A stretch of DNA of 64,000 nt, taken from the NCBI GenBank assembly GCA_902399975.1, contig CABOHA010000001.1:335397-399396 (forward strand). The letters run 5' to 3'. The translations under genes and the position numbers were made by a program. Shown here piece after piece: positions 40,611-50,416 of this stretch (its first letter is position 1; each line of letters opens with the position of its first letter). The stretch is from Coriobacteriaceae bacterium. Lineage in GTDB: Bacteria > Actinomycetota > Coriobacteriia > Coriobacteriales > Coriobacteriaceae. The notes below the pieces were generated by a model, which worked only from the letters and a program-made list of their open reading frames with translations, made no database searches and was not told the origin of the DNA.

Positions 40611-40639
40611 TTGACGACACAGCTAACGGCACGTATCCT
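40611..40639 (+). promoter_or_regulatory. Promoter of the rpsL operon
   Basis: TTGACG (40611-40616), 17 bp, TATCCT (40634-40639). About 94 bp of leader precede the rpsL start. A GGATACGCCCGGC motif just upstream (40587-40600) resembles elements before rplC and rplB. Confidence 0.7.
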
Positions 40640-40732
40640 ATCGAACTGCGTGTTTCGTAGGGGGATGCTGACCCCTCGATTCAAGCCGTTGCACTTTACA
40701 GAAAGCTGGAATCATTCGAGAAGGAGTACGCT

Positions 40733-41110
40733 TTGCCTACTATTAACCAGCTGGTTCGCCAGGGCCGTCGTTCCGTGCCCAAGAAGTCCAAGAACGCTGC
40801 TCTGCAGCACAACTCCCAGAAGCGCGGCGTGTGCACCCGCGTCTTCACCACGAGCCCCAAGAAGCCGAACTCGGCTCTTCGTAAGGTTGCCCGTGTTCGC
40901 CTTGTCAACGGCATCGAAGTTACTGCTTACATCCCGGGTGAGGGCCACAACCTGCAGGAGCACTCCATCGTGCTCGTCCGCGGCGGTCGTGTCCGTGACC
41001 TCCCTGGTGTCCGTTATCACGTCATCCGTGGCGCCTACGACGCTGCTCCGGTCCAGAACCGTATGCAGGCCCGTTCCAAGTACGGTGCTAAGCGCCCCAA
41101 GGCTAAATAA
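40733..41110 (+). CDS. rpsL: 30S ribosomal protein S12
   Basis: S12, 125 aa, decoding-centre protein and the classic streptomycin-resistance locus. [19 protein letters not shown] carries the wild-type Lys (E. coli K42 equivalent) and [13 protein letters not shown] follows. The start is a TTG at 40733, six bases after AAGGAG. First gene of rpsL-rpsG-fusA-rpsJ. Confidence 0.97.
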   Translation: MPTINQLVRQGRRSVPKKSKNAALQHNSQKRGVCTRVFTTSPKKPNSALRKVARVRLVNGIEVTAYIPGEGHNLQEHSIVLVRGGRVRDLPGVRYHVIRGAYDAAPVQNRMQARSKYGAKRPKAK

Positions 41111-41183
41111 GCCAGATAACGTTTTGATACTTTCGCCGTGTGCCGCCTAAGCGCCGCACGGTAGACACTTAAGGAGATTTCAC

Positions 41184-41657
41184 ATGCCGCGTCGTGCAGC
41201 AGCTAATCGTCGTGAGGTTCAGCCTGACGCCGTTTACAACAACCGCCTGGTGACTCAGCTCATCAACAAGGTCCTTCTTGACGGCAAGAAGGCCACCGCT
41301 GAGCGCATCGTTTACACCGCTTTCGAGATCGTTGCCGAGAAGTCCGAGGGCGGCGACGCTCTCGCTACCTTCAAGAAGGCTATGGACAACGTCAAGCCCA
41401 CGCTCGAGGTTAAGCCCAAGCGTGTCGGTGGCGCTACCTATCAGGTCCCGATGGAGGTCAACTCCCGTCGTTCCACCGCTCTGGGCATCCGCTGGATCGT
41501 CAACTTCTCCCGCGCTCGCAAGGAGAAGACCATGGCCGAGCGTCTCGCCAACGAGATCCTCGACGCCTCCAACGGCCTGGGCGCTTCCGTCAAGAAGCGT
41601 GAGGACGTCTTCAAGATGGCCGAGGCCAACCGCGCGTTCTCTCACTATCGTTGGTAA
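41184..41657 (+). CDS. rpsG: 30S ribosomal protein S7
   Basis: S7, 157 aa, nucleates the 30S head and lines the E site. Opens [20 protein letters not shown]; the beta-hairpin region reads [26 protein letters not shown] upstream of ATG 41184. Confidence 0.97.
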   Translation: MPRRAAANRREVQPDAVYNNRLVTQLINKVLLDGKKATAERIVYTAFEIVAEKSEGGDALATFKKAMDNVKPTLEVKPKRVGGATYQVPMEVNSRRSTALGIRWIVNFSRARKEKTMAERLANEILDASNGLGASVKKREDVFKMAEANRAFSHYRW

Positions 41658-41676
41658 GTTAAGGTAAGGAACTAAC

Positions 41677-43776
41677 ATGGCTAAGCCTAAGTACAAGCTT
41701 TCCGATACCCGTAACATCGGCATCATGGCTCACATCGATGCCGGTAAGACCACCACGACCGAGCGTATTCTTTACTACACCGGTAAGACCCACAAGATCG
41801 GTGAGGTCCATGAGGGCGCTGCCACCATGGACTGGATGGTTCAGGAGCAGGAGCGCGGCGTAACCATTACCTCCGCTGCTACCACGTGCTTCTGGAACAA
41901 GGACGGTAAGGACTACCGCATCCAGATCATCGACACCCCGGGCCACGTTGACTTCACCGCCGAGGTCGAGCGCTGCCTGCGCGTCCTCGATGGCGCTGTC
42001 GCCGTCTTCGACGCCGTTGCCGGCGTTCAGCCCCAGTCTGAGACCGTTTGGCGTCAGGCTTCTACCTTCAACGTTCCCCGCATCGCCTTCATCAACAAGT
42101 ATGACCGCGTGGGCGCTGACTTCTTCAACGCTATCGAGACCATGAAGGATCGTCTCGACGCTAACGCCGTGGCCGCTCAGGTCCCGATGGGCGCCGAGGA
42201 CAACTTCTGGGGCGTCATCGACCTGGTCACCATGACTGCATGGGACTTCAAGGCCGACGAGAAGGGCATGACCTACCCCGAGCCGATGGACGAGATCCCG
42301 GCTGAGTTCGCCGACATCGCTGCCACCAAGCGCGAGGAGCTCCTCGACGCTGCTGCCAGCTTTGACGACGAGCTCATGGAGAAGATCCTCATGGAGGAGG
42401 ACTTCACCGTCGAGGAGCTCAAGGCTGCTCTGCGTAAGGGCGTTCTGGCCAACGAGCTCAACCTCGTCTTCGTGGGCTCCGCCTACAAGAACAAGGGCGT
42501 CCAGGAGCTGCTCGACGCTGTCGTCGACTACCTGCCCAGCCCGCTCGACGTTGAGGCCGTCACCGGTACCGATCCGGACACCGGCGAGGAGATCCAGCGT
42601 CATCCTTCCTTCGACGAGCCCTTCTCCGGCCTGGTCTTCAAGATCATGACCGACCCGTTCGTCGGTAAGCTCACCTACGTCCGCGTTTACTCCGGCCGCG
42701 CCGAGTCCGGCTCCTACGTTGTCAACGCTTCCAACGGTCAGCGCGAGCGCCTCGGCCGCATCCTCGAGATGAACGCCGCCGAGCGTATCGACCGTGACGA
42801 CGCTGCCGCCGGCGACATCGTCGCTTGCGTCGGATTCAAGAACTCCACCACCGGTGACACCCTGTGCGCCGAGGGCAAGGAGATCGTCCTCGAGAAGATC
42901 GAGTTCGCTAAGCCCGTTATCGACGTTGCCATCGAGCCCAAGACCAAGGCCGAGCAGGACAAGATGTCCCTGGCTCTGACCAAGCTCGCCGAGGAGGACC
43001 CGACCTTCCAGGTGTCCACCAACCACGAGACCGGCCAGACCATCATCGCCGGCATGGGCGAGCTGCACCTCGAGATTATCGTCGACCGTCTGCTCCGCGA
43101 GTTCAAGGTTGACGCTAACGTTGGTAAGCCCCAGGTTGCCTACCGCGAGACCGCTGGTCACGACGTCGAGAAGGCTGAGGGCAAGTTCGTCCGTCAGTCC
43201 GGTGGTCGCGGTCAGTACGGCCACGCCGTCATCAAGCTCGAGAAGATGGAGGAGGGCTTCGGCTACGAGTTCGTCAACGCTATCGTCGGCGGCGTCGTGC
43301 CCAAGGAGTACATCCCGTCCATCGACAAGGGCATCCAGGAGGCCCTGAACACCGGTGTTATCGCCGGCTTCCCGGTCCTCGACGTTAAGGTCACCCTGTT
43401 CGACGGTTCTTACCACGAGGTCGACTCCTCCGAGGCCGCCTTTAAGATCGCCGGTTCCATGGCTATCAAGGACGCCCTCAAGAAGTCCGACCCGCAGCTG
43501 CTCGAGCCGATCATGGCTGTCGAGGTCGAGACCCCCGAGCAGTACATGGGCGACGTTATGGGCAACCTCTCCGGTCGCCGCGGCAAGATCGAGGGCATGG
43601 AGGATCGCAAGAACAGCAAGCTCATCCGTGCCAAGGTGCCGCTGGGCGAGATGTTCGGTTACGCTACCGACCTTCGCTCCCAGACCCAGGGCCGTGCATC
43701 CTACACGATGCAGTTCGACTCTTATGAGCCCGCGCCCAAGTCCATCGTGGACGAGGTCATGAGCAAGAACGCCTAA
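41677..43776 (+). CDS. fusA: Translation elongation factor G
   Basis: EF-G, 699 aa GTPase that drives translocation. G motifs: [23 protein letters not shown] and NKYDR (the common NKMDR has Tyr here); switch I is [15 protein letters not shown]. Domain IV contains [12 protein letters not shown] normal length. In most genomes with this order tuf follows fusA; here rpsJ follows directly. Confidence 0.97.
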   Translation: MAKPKYKLSDTRNIGIMAHIDAGKTTTTERILYYTGKTHKIGEVHEGAATMDWMVQEQERGVTITSAATTCFWNKDGKDYRIQIIDTPGHVDFTAEVERCLRVLDGAVAVFDAVAGVQPQSETVWRQASTFNVPRIAFINKYDRVGADFFNAIETMKDRLDANAVAAQVPMGAEDNFWGVIDLVTMTAWDFKADEKGMTYPEPMDEIPAEFADIAATKREELLDAAASFDDELMEKILMEEDFTVEELKAALRKGVLANELNLVFVGSAYKNKGVQELLDAVVDYLPSPLDVEAVTGTDPDTGEEIQRHPSFDEPFSGLVFKIMTDPFVGKLTYVRVYSGRAESGSYVVNASNGQRERLGRILEMNAAERIDRDDAAAGDIVACVGFKNSTTGDTLCAEGKEIVLEKIEFAKPVIDVAIEPKTKAEQDKMSLALTKLAEEDPTFQVSTNHETGQTIIAGMGELHLEIIVDRLLREFKVDANVGKPQVAYRETAGHDVEKAEGKFVRQSGGRGQYGHAVIKLEKMEEGFGYEFVNAIVGGVVPKEYIPSIDKGIQEALNTGVIAGFPVLDVKVTLFDGSYHEVDSSEAAFKIAGSMAIKDALKKSDPQLLEPIMAVEVETPEQYMGDVMGNLSGRRGKIEGMEDRKNSKLIRAKVPLGEMFGYATDLRSQTQGRASYTMQFDSYEPAPKSIVDEVMSKNA

Positions 43777-43836
43777 GTTCGAGCTCCCTGTTACGTAATC
43801 CGCGAGAGCATCTCTCGCACTCTTTGGAGGTTTAAG

Positions 43837-44145
43837 TTGGCTACCCAGAAGATCCGCATTCGCCTCAAGGGCTATGATCACGAGGTCGTCGATCAGTCCG
43901 CGAAGCTCATCGTCGAGACCGCTCAGAAGACCGGCGCTCGCGTTTCCGGTCCTGTCCCCCTGCCCACCGAGCGCAACCTGTACACGGTTATCCGCTCGCC
44001 GCACGTGAACAAGGACTCCCGTGAGCAGTTCGAGATGCGCACCCACAAGCGCCTCATCGACATCCTCGACCCCACCTCGGGCACCGTTGATTCGCTTATG
44101 CGTCTCGACCTCCCCGCTGGCGTCGACATCGACATCAAGCTCTAA
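43837..44145 (+). CDS. rpsJ: 30S ribosomal protein S10
   Basis: S10/NusE, 102 aa, assembles the 30S head and partners NusB and NusG. Contains [40 protein letters not shown] and [13 protein letters not shown]. The start is TTG 43837 with TTGGAGG upstream. Normally the first gene of the rplC operon; here a terminator follows and rplC is 13.9 kb away. Confidence 0.97.
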   Translation: MATQKIRIRLKGYDHEVVDQSAKLIVETAQKTGARVSGPVPLPTERNLYTVIRSPHVNKDSREQFEMRTHKRLIDILDPTSGTVDSLMRLDLPAGVDIDIKL

Positions 44146-44167
44146 GCGATATCGCTCATAGCTTAAA

Positions 44168-44207
44168 GGGCCCCGCTGCCGTTACGGTAGCGGGGCCCTT
44201 TTGTTTT
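44168..44207 (+). terminator. Rho-independent terminator after rpsJ
   Basis: GGGCCCCGCTGCCGT pairs with ACGGTAGCGGGGCCC (one G-T), then TTTTGTTTT. It closes the rpsL-rpsG-fusA-rpsJ transcript. Confidence 0.93.
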
Positions 44208-44261
44208 GCATGATGGGTTTGGATCGCCGGGTAAGGCTGCCGAGCGGCTGGCTGTGGCGAC

Positions 44262-45038
44262 CTACTCACTCAAGGGGCGCAATGACGCTTCCTCAAAATG
44301 GAAGGATCGCAAGCCGTCTTCTGTTTCGATGCACGCACGACCAAAGCCATCGACCGTTTTAAAGATGCCTCGCGCCAGCTCGTCACCGGCAGGGGAGCGG
44401 GCGATAACGTGCTTTCCAATCCAATTGAGGTGAGCGACATATTCGCCGTGGACGGGCGCGAGCGGTCCGGTGTTTTCTTCCATGGCGTTGAGGCGTTCTG
44501 CCCAGGCATCTATAGCGTCTATAACTGCGTGATAGACCTCATCGAGGAGCATGTCGACAGCTGGAACGTTCTCGTTAAGGTCCGAGAGACCGATTGCCGG
44601 CAGGCCGCCATCGGGCACCTCTTGGGGCGCATAGTTCACATTGACACCAATGCCACAGACGGCGAAAGGTTTGCCTTCGTTATCGCGTGCGGCCTCGACC
44701 AGAATGCCGCCGAGTTTGCGTCCACGCGCGACCAGGTCGTTGGGCCATTTGAGGCCAATCTCGTTTGCAAGACCCTGTTTTTCGAGCGCCTCGAGCACCG
44801 CTAGGCCGCTGACGGCAGCAAGACCAGAGTACTTCGCAGGATTAACGCATGGACGCAGGACAATCGAAAGCAATAGGTTGCCGGCGGTTGAATCCCACTT
44901 GTGGCCGCGCCGGCCGCGTCCTGCTGTCTGAGCCCGGGCGGCAAGTCCTGTGCCGTGCGGCGCTCCCTGTTTTCCTGCTTCGAGCAGGTCATCGTTGGTC
45001 GATCCGGTTACGTCGACTATCGTTAATTTGGCATCCAT
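44262..45038 (-). CDS. birA: Biotin-[acetyl-CoA-carboxylase] ligase, monofunctional
   Basis: 258 aa; attaches biotin to the carboxyl carrier AccB. Motifs: STNDDLLEAGK, QTAGRGRRGHKWDS (biotinyl-AMP loop), LKWPNDL and KLGGILVE. There is no N-terminal winged helix, so it should not itself be a repressor. The frame runs to 45125, but ATG 45038 follows AAGGAGG. It is divergent from fabH and shares the intergenic region with the two operator-like dyads. Its substrate gene accB is in the divergent operon. Confidence 0.93.
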   Translation of the reverse strand: MDAKLTIVDVTGSTNDDLLEAGKQGAPHGTGLAARAQTAGRGRRGHKWDSTAGNLLLSIVLRPCVNPAKYSGLAAVSGLAVLEALEKQGLANEIGLKWPNDLVARGRKLGGILVEAARDNEGKPFAVCGIGVNVNYAPQEVPDGGLPAIGLSDLNENVPAVDMLLDEVYHAVIDAIDAWAERLNAMEENTGPLAPVHGEYVAHLNWIGKHVIARSPAGDELARGIFKTVDGFGRACIETEDGLRSFHFEEASLRPLSE

Positions 45039-45130
45039 AACGGCTGCTACCTCCTTAATGAATAAGTGAATAACGCAATGGTGTCGAGAGAGACACAATG
45101 TGAAGCCTTTGTCGCATTTGGACAATTTAA

Positions 45131-45146
45131 TGTTAACACGTTAACA
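45131..45146. promoter_or_regulatory. Operator-like dyad 1 before fabH
   Basis: TGTTAACACGTTAACA: 7-bp arms TGTTAAC/GTTAACA around AC. It overlaps the likely -35 of fabH, and a TATCCT -10-like hexamer follows at 45162-45167. Confidence 0.6.
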
Positions 45147-45178
45147 ACGACCGAAATGCGCTATCCTCTCTTGGTCGA

Positions 45179-45194
45179 TGTAAACACGTCAACA
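45179..45194. promoter_or_regulatory. Operator-like dyad 2 before fabH
   Basis: TGTAAACACGTCAACA, the same dyad with two changes, 48 bp (centre to centre) from dyad 1 and six bases before the fabH ribosome-binding site. Paired sites around a start region suggest a fatty-acid repressor. Confidence 0.6.
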
Positions 45195-45212
45195 ACTCAA
45201 AGGAGGTTAGTG

Positions 45213-46172
45213 ATGGGTTTCACGATTCTTGGAACAGGCTCGGCGCTTCCTAAGCGCAGTGTTTCCAATGACGAGCTGTCCGAGTTCCTCGATACCTCGG
45301 ATGAGTGGATTTTTACCCGCACAGGTATTAAGAGTCGCCACGTCTGCACCACCGAGTCACTTGACGACCTTGCCGTAGCGGCGAGCGAGCGGGCACTTCA
45401 GGTGTCCGGAATCGACGCGAGCCAGTTGGATCTGATCGTCTGCTCGACGACGACGGGTGACCACCTTGTTCCCGCCGAGGCGTGTGCCGTTGCTGAGCGA
45501 CTGGGCGCGACGTGCCCTGCCTTCGATGTCTCGGCTGCCTGCGCCGGCTTCGTATTTGCGCTCGATGTTGCCGAGGGCTATATCGCCCGAGGACGAGCCA
45601 AGCATGTGCTTGTCGTTGCCGCCGAGCAGATGACGCGCGCGCTCGACTGGACCGACCGCGCCACCTGTGTGCTCTTTGGCGATGGGGCAGGCGCCGCGGT
45701 GATTGAGGCTGGGGGAGACAGCCCCCTTGCCGTTGAGCTTTCGACGGCGCCCGACGTCGAGACGTTGTGCGTTCCCGGTCTGGTCGGCACCTCGCCGTTT
45801 AAGGCCTCCGCAGATAGCGAGAGCGTGCTGTCCATGAATGGCCGCCGCGTGTTCAAGTTCGGCGTCAACGCGATTTGCGACACGGTCCATAAGCTTGCGA
45901 GCGATGCGGGCATTTCGGTCGAGGACATCGACCATTTTGTATTCCATCAGGCTAACGAACGAATCCTGAGTCAGGCGGTCAAGCGCCTCGGTGTGCCAGA
46001 CAAGCGCGTGGTTCGAACGCTGCGCGAGACCGGCAACATTTCGAGCGCATGCATTCCGCTTGCTCTCGATCGACTGGCAAATACCGGCGCGCTGCACACG
46101 GGCGACACCATCGCCCTCGTTGGATTTGGCGCCGGTCTGGATATAGGTGGCTATCTACTTCGTTGGAAGTAG
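45213..46172 (+). CDS. fabH: 3-oxoacyl-ACP synthase III
   Basis: 319 aa; starts fatty-acid synthesis by condensing an acyl-CoA primer with malonyl-ACP. The catalytic triad is visible: Cys in DVSAACAGFVFALD, His in VFHQANERIL, Asn in ETGNISSACIPL. ATG 45213 follows AAAGGAGGT; the upstream open frame crosses the operators and is not used. First gene of a ten-gene operon ending with accDA. Confidence 0.95.
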   Translation: MGFTILGTGSALPKRSVSNDELSEFLDTSDEWIFTRTGIKSRHVCTTESLDDLAVAASERALQVSGIDASQLDLIVCSTTTGDHLVPAEACAVAERLGATCPAFDVSAACAGFVFALDVAEGYIARGRAKHVLVVAAEQMTRALDWTDRATCVLFGDGAGAAVIEAGGDSPLAVELSTAPDVETLCVPGLVGTSPFKASADSESVLSMNGRRVFKFGVNAICDTVHKLASDAGISVEDIDHFVFHQANERILSQAVKRLGVPDKRVVRTLRETGNISSACIPLALDRLANTGALHTGDTIALVGFGAGLDIGGYLLRWK

Positions 46173-46224
46173 TCGCACATAGGAAATAAAAACGCCCCTA
46201 GGGCACAAACAAAGGAGAACTACC

Positions 46225-46461
46225 ATGGCAGATCAGAAGACCTTCGAGCGCGTTTGCGACGTGATCCGCGAGACCGCTGGTCTTGACGACGTCGAGATGA
46301 AGCCCGAGTCCACGCTCGAGGAGATTGGTCTCGACAGTCTGGGCACCGTCGAGATCCTCGTCGCCGTTGAGGACGAGTTTGGCATCCAGCTCGATACCGA
46401 GGAGAACCCCAAGACGGTCGGCGAGTTCGCCGATACGGTCGAGGCGGCATTGGAGAAGTAG
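46225..46461 (+). CDS. acpP: Acyl carrier protein
   Basis: 78 aa acidic carrier of the growing chain. The 4'-phosphopantetheine Ser is in EEIGLDSLGTVEIL. CAAAGGAG precedes the ATG. fabK follows after 2 bp. Confidence 0.96.
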   Translation: MADQKTFERVCDVIRETAGLDDVEMKPESTLEEIGLDSLGTVEILVAVEDEFGIQLDTEENPKTVGEFADTVEAALEK

Positions 46462-46463
46462 AG

Positions 46464-47408
46464 ATGCTCAAGACTCCTCTCTGCGATCTGCTCGGCATCG
46501 AAAAGCCCGTGTTCCAGGGCGGTATGGCCTGGATCGCCGACGCCTCGCTGGCGTCCGCAGTGTCCGAGGCGGGCGGCTTAGGGATTATCGCGGCCATGAA
46601 CGCCGACGCCAACTGGCTGCGCGACCAGATTCATGAGCTGCGCGCCAGGACGGATAAGCCCTTTGGCGTCAACGTCATGCTCATGAGCCCGTTTGCCGAC
46701 GAGGTCGCGCGGGTCGTGATTGACGAGCGGGTGCCGGTCGTCGTGACGGGTGCCGGCAATCCCACCAAGTACATGAAGGCGTGGAACGAGGCGGGCATCA
46801 AGGTCATCCCGGTCGTTGCCTCGGTGGCGCTGGCGCGCCTCGTGGCGCGTCGTGGAGCCACTGCCGTGGTTGCCGAGGGTACCGAATCAGGCGGCCATAT
46901 TGGCGAGACCTCGACGATGGCACTGGTGCCGCAGGTTGTAGATGCGGTCGATATTCCCGTGGTTGCGGCTGGCGGTATCGCCGATGGCCGCGGCGTGGCG
47001 GCCGCCTTTATGCTGGGCGCCGCCGGCGTGCAGGTGGGTACGCGCTTTCTGATCGCAGATGAGTGCACCGTATCGGAGCAGTACAAGGAGATGGTCCTGA
47101 AGGCCAACGACACCTCGACGCGTGCGACCGGCCGCTCGACGGGACACCCGGTGCGTGCCCTCAAGAGCCCCTTCACCAACGCCTACGCCAAGAGCGAGGC
47201 GGCGGGCGTAAGCGTCGAGGAGCTCGGGGCCATGGGCACGGGCGCCCTTCGCAAGGCCGCCAAGGACGGCAATTACGAAGAGGGCTCGTTTTTGTGTGGA
47301 CAGATTGCCGGCATGGTCAACGAGCGCCAAAGTGCACGTGAAATCGTTGACGACCTGGTCGATGGCGCCGAGCACGTCCTGAAGGGTGCGTGCGCATGGG
47401 TGGCGTAG
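46464..47408 (+). CDS. fabK: Enoyl-ACP reductase II (FMN-dependent)
   Basis: 314 aa NPD-like flavoprotein that performs the last reduction of each cycle. Signatures: PVFQGGMAWIADASLASAVS, GGLGIIAA, NVMLMSPF, VAEGTESGGHIGE with the FMN-contacting stretch VVAAGGIADGRGVAAAF MLGA (written split). It is unrelated to FabI, so a cell relying on it would be insensitive to triclosan. No fabI or fabL is seen in the operon. Confidence 0.93.
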   Translation: MLKTPLCDLLGIEKPVFQGGMAWIADASLASAVSEAGGLGIIAAMNADANWLRDQIHELRARTDKPFGVNVMLMSPFADEVARVVIDERVPVVVTGAGNPTKYMKAWNEAGIKVIPVVASVALARLVARRGATAVVAEGTESGGHIGETSTMALVPQVVDAVDIPVVAAGGIADGRGVAAAFMLGAAGVQVGTRFLIADECTVSEQYKEMVLKANDTSTRATGRSTGHPVRALKSPFTNAYAKSEAAGVSVEELGAMGTGALRKAAKDGNYEEGSFLCGQIAGMVNERQSAREIVDDLVDGAEHVLKGACAWVA

Positions 47409-48322
47409 CGTTTCTGTTTGCCGGGCAGGGCGCCCAGCACCCCGCGATGGGCGTCGACCTGATCGAGGCATCGCCGGCGGCCGCCGAGGTGTTCGCCATT
47501 GCCGACGAGGTGCGCCCGGGGACCAGTGAGCAGTGCCGAAGCGCCTCCAAGGAGGAACTCTCGCAGACCGAGAACACGCAGCCGTGCGTGTTCGTTCACG
47601 ATCTGGCAGCGGCTGCCGCCCTGCGTGAGCGCGGCGTGGTACCTGCCGCCTGTGCGGGTTTTTCGCTTGGCGAGGTCGCCGCGCTCACCTTTGCGGGGGC
47701 GTTCGATACGCGAGCGGGCTTTGAGCTCGTGTGCGAGCGCGCGGCGCTGATGGCCGCGGCTGCCGAGCGCCATCCGGGCGGCATGCGCGCCGTCATCAAG
47801 CTCGATGCGGCGCAAGTCGAGAACCTGGCAAAACAGGCCGGCGAGGACTGCTGGCCGGTCAACTACAACAGTCCGCAGCAGACGGTTGTTGCCGGAGCGC
47901 CCGATGCGCTGCAGGAGCTCGACGTCCTAGTAAAAGAGGCTGGCGGCCGCGCTATGAAAGTCGCGGTGTCGGGCGCATTTCATAGCCCCTATATGGCCGA
48001 GGCGACTGAGGGGCTGGCGACGTATATCCAAGCCGGCCACGCGCCGTCACCGCTGCTGATTCCGGTCATGGCAAACATGACGGCGGCGCCCTATCCGGCG
48101 GACCCGCGAGCGGCATCGGATGTCTTGGCCAATCAGGTGAGTCATGCCGTTCGTTGGGTCGACACGCTGCATGCTCTGCAGAATCAGGGCATCGACACGT
48201 TTATTGAGGTCGGCCCTGGCAAAACGCTGTCCGGCTTGGTCAAGCGTACGTTGAGCGACGTTCGCGTGTATTCGTGCGAAACGGCAGAACAGGTCGCAGC
48301 TATTGCCAACGAGCTCGCATAG
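47396..48322 (+). CDS. fabD: Malonyl-CoA:ACP transacylase
   Basis: 308 aa; loads malonyl units on ACP. Motifs: FLFAGQGAQHPAMG, catalytic Ser in CAGFSLGEVAAL and His in SGAFHSPYM. A GTG at 47390 is only 3 nt from GAAGGG; ATG 47396 at 9 nt is chosen. Overlaps fabK by 13 nt. Confidence 0.94.
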   Translation: MGGVAFLFAGQGAQHPAMGVDLIEASPAAAEVFAIADEVRPGTSEQCRSASKEELSQTENTQPCVFVHDLAAAAALRERGVVPAACAGFSLGEVAALTFAGAFDTRAGFELVCERAALMAAAAERHPGGMRAVIKLDAAQVENLAKQAGEDCWPVNYNSPQQTVVAGAPDALQELDVLVKEAGGRAMKVAVSGAFHSPYMAEATEGLATYIQAGHAPSPLLIPVMANMTAAPYPADPRAASDVLANQVSHAVRWVDTLHALQNQGIDTFIEVGPGKTLSGLVKRTLSDVRVYSCETAEQVAAIANELA

Positions 48323-48352
48323 CCCATAGGGCTGTAACCCGAAAGGAATGAC

Positions 48353-49126
48353 ATGGGCAACTTGAACAACGGCGCGCTCGAGCGCATCGACTCGCGTCGC
48401 GTGGCGCTGGTCACGGGCGCCTCGCGCGGTATCGGTCGCGCTTGTGCCGTGGGCCTGGCGGAGGACGGCTTTGATATCGCCGTCATCTATGCCGGAAGCG
48501 TCGATGCGGCGCGTGAGACGTGCGAAGCCTGCGAGGCGGCTGGCGCCACGGCGCGCGCATATCAATGTGACGTGGCCGAGCCCGATGCCGTCAACGCGTG
48601 CGTGGAGACGGTCCTCAACGACTTTGGCTCCATTTGGGCGCTTGTCAACAACGCCGGCATCACCCGCGATGGCCTGCTCATGCGTATGGGCGACGATGCC
48701 TTCGACCGCGTGCTCGATGTCAATCTCAAGGGCACGTTCAACACGACGCGCGCGCTCACCAAGACCTTTATGCGTCAGCGCGGCGGTTGCGTCATCAACA
48801 TGAGCTCGGTCGTGGGCCTAATGGGCAATGCCGGGCAAGCCAACTACGCTGCCTCCAAGGCGGGCGTGATAGGGCTTACCAAGGCGGTGGCACGCGAGCT
48901 TGCGCCCCGCGGCGTGAGGGTTAATGCGGTCGCTCCCGGGTTTGTCGAGACAGATATGACGGCAAAGCTCTCGGAGAAGGTGCGTGCGGCAACCGAGGAA
49001 CAGATTCCCCTTAAGCGCATGGCACGCCCCGAGGAAGTGGCCGGCGTGGTGCGCTTTTTGGCGAGTGATGCGGCTGCCTACATTACGGGTGAGGTCGTGC
49101 GCGTCGACGGCGGAATGGCGATGTAG
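48353..49126 (+). CDS. fabG: 3-oxoacyl-ACP reductase
   Basis: 257 aa short-chain dehydrogenase. NADPH motif ALVTGASRGIGRACA, NNAG at VNNAGITRDGLL, catalytic Ser/Tyr/Lys in NMSSVVG and YAASKAGVIG, and the C-terminal GEVVRVDGGMAM. GAAAGGA before ATG. The N-terminus is about ten residues longer than usual. Confidence 0.94.
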   Translation: MGNLNNGALERIDSRRVALVTGASRGIGRACAVGLAEDGFDIAVIYAGSVDAARETCEACEAAGATARAYQCDVAEPDAVNACVETVLNDFGSIWALVNNAGITRDGLLMRMGDDAFDRVLDVNLKGTFNTTRALTKTFMRQRGGCVINMSSVVGLMGNAGQANYAASKAGVIGLTKAVARELAPRGVRVNAVAPGFVETDMTAKLSEKVRAATEEQIPLKRMARPEEVAGVVRFLASDAAAYITGEVVRVDGGMAM

Positions 49127-49165
49127 AAACCAGGGCCGAAGAACGGCTTGAATGAGGAGAGCATG

Positions 49166-50413
49166 ATGGAACAGAGAGTTGCAATCACCGGCATCGGTGC
49201 CGTGTCGCCGCTTGGCAACACCGCGCTTGCCACCTGGGCGGCCATGTGTGCCGGGACCTGTGGCATCGGCCCGATTACGCACTTCGATACGGATGCGTTT
49301 GCCGTCAAGGTGGCGGCCGAGGTCAAGGGCTTTGACGGCAACGACTACTTTGGCAAGCACGATGCCAAGCACTTAGACCCCTGCGTTCAGTTTGCACTGG
49401 CGGCGTCGGACGAGGCCATGCACGATGCGGGCTTTGATGTCGAAGGCGCCATCGATCGCGAGCGCCTGGGCGTCTACGTGGGTTCAGGCGTGGGCGGCAT
49501 GCAGACGCTTGTCGACAACGTCCATACGATTGCCGACCGTGGGCCCCGCCGCGCATCGCCTTACATGATTGCGATGATGATTCCCAATATGGCTTCGGGC
49601 AATATCGCGATCCGCCACAAGGCAAAAGGCCCGACCCTGCCCGTGGTGACCGCGTGCGCGACCTCGGCTCATGCCGTGGGCGAGGCGTTCCGCGCCATCA
49701 AGCATGGCTATGCCGATGCGATTCTCGCCGGCGGTGCCGAGGCGGCCATCATCCCCGATGCCGTTGCGGGCTTTACGTCCTGCCGTGCACTCACTACCAA
49801 TCCCGATCCTGCGACGGCTTGTCGTCCGTTCGATGCGAATCGCGACGGCTTTGTGATGGGCGAGGGCGCCTGCGTGCTCGTGCTCGAGAGCATGGAACAT
49901 GCGCAGGCGCGCGGTGCGCACATTTATGCCGAGGTCGTGGGCTACGGCAACACCGATGATGCCTATCACATCACGAGCCCCGATCCCGAGGCTGCCGGCA
50001 TTGCCCGTGCGATATCGCTGGCGGTGGCCGAGGGCGACGTTAAGCCTTCCGAGGGCCTCTACATCAACGCTCACGGCACCTCGACTAAACTCAACGATTC
50101 GTCCGAGACGGCGGGCATTAAGCGTGCGCTCGGCGAGGACGCGGCGCGCGCGGCGCACGTCTCGTCGACCAAGTCGATGACCGGCCACATGATCGGTGCT
50201 ACGGGTGCCATCGAGGTCATGGCCTGTGCCATGGCGCTCGAGCAGGGCGTGGTGCCCCCGACCATTAACTACCACACGCCCGATCCCGCCTGCGATCTTG
50301 ACTACACGCCTAATCGAGCGGTTCGCGCCGACCTTACCTGGGCGCTTTCGACCAACCTGGGCTTTGGCGGGCACAACGCCGCCATTGCGCTGCGTAGATA
50401 TACGAGGAGCTAG
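49166..50413 (+). CDS. fabF: 3-oxoacyl-ACP synthase II
   Basis: 415 aa elongating condensing enzyme. Cys-His-His triad: Cys in VTACATSAHAVGEA, His in INAHGTSTKLND, His in TGHMIGATGAIEV, with the C-terminal NLGFGGHNAAI. Two ATGs stand side by side (49163, 49166) after GAGGAG; 49166 has 6 nt spacing. Confidence 0.95.
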   Translation: MEQRVAITGIGAVSPLGNTALATWAAMCAGTCGIGPITHFDTDAFAVKVAAEVKGFDGNDYFGKHDAKHLDPCVQFALAASDEAMHDAGFDVEGAIDRERLGVYVGSGVGGMQTLVDNVHTIADRGPRRASPYMIAMMIPNMASGNIAIRHKAKGPTLPVVTACATSAHAVGEAFRAIKHGYADAILAGGAEAAIIPDAVAGFTSCRALTTNPDPATACRPFDANRDGFVMGEGACVLVLESMEHAQARGAHIYAEVVGYGNTDDAYHITSPDPEAAGIARAISLAVAEGDVKPSEGLYINAHGTSTKLNDSSETAGIKRALGEDAARAAHVSSTKSMTGHMIGATGAIEVMACAMALEQGVVPPTINYHTPDPACDLDYTPNRAVRADLTWALSTNLGFGGHNAAIALRRYTRS

Positions 50414-50416
50414 AGC

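Noticed and set aside
41659..44046. A 795-codon open frame antisense to fusA and rpsJ
   Set aside because: Same codon-bias shadow; composition is low-complexity Leu/Val/Gly with no recognisable motif.
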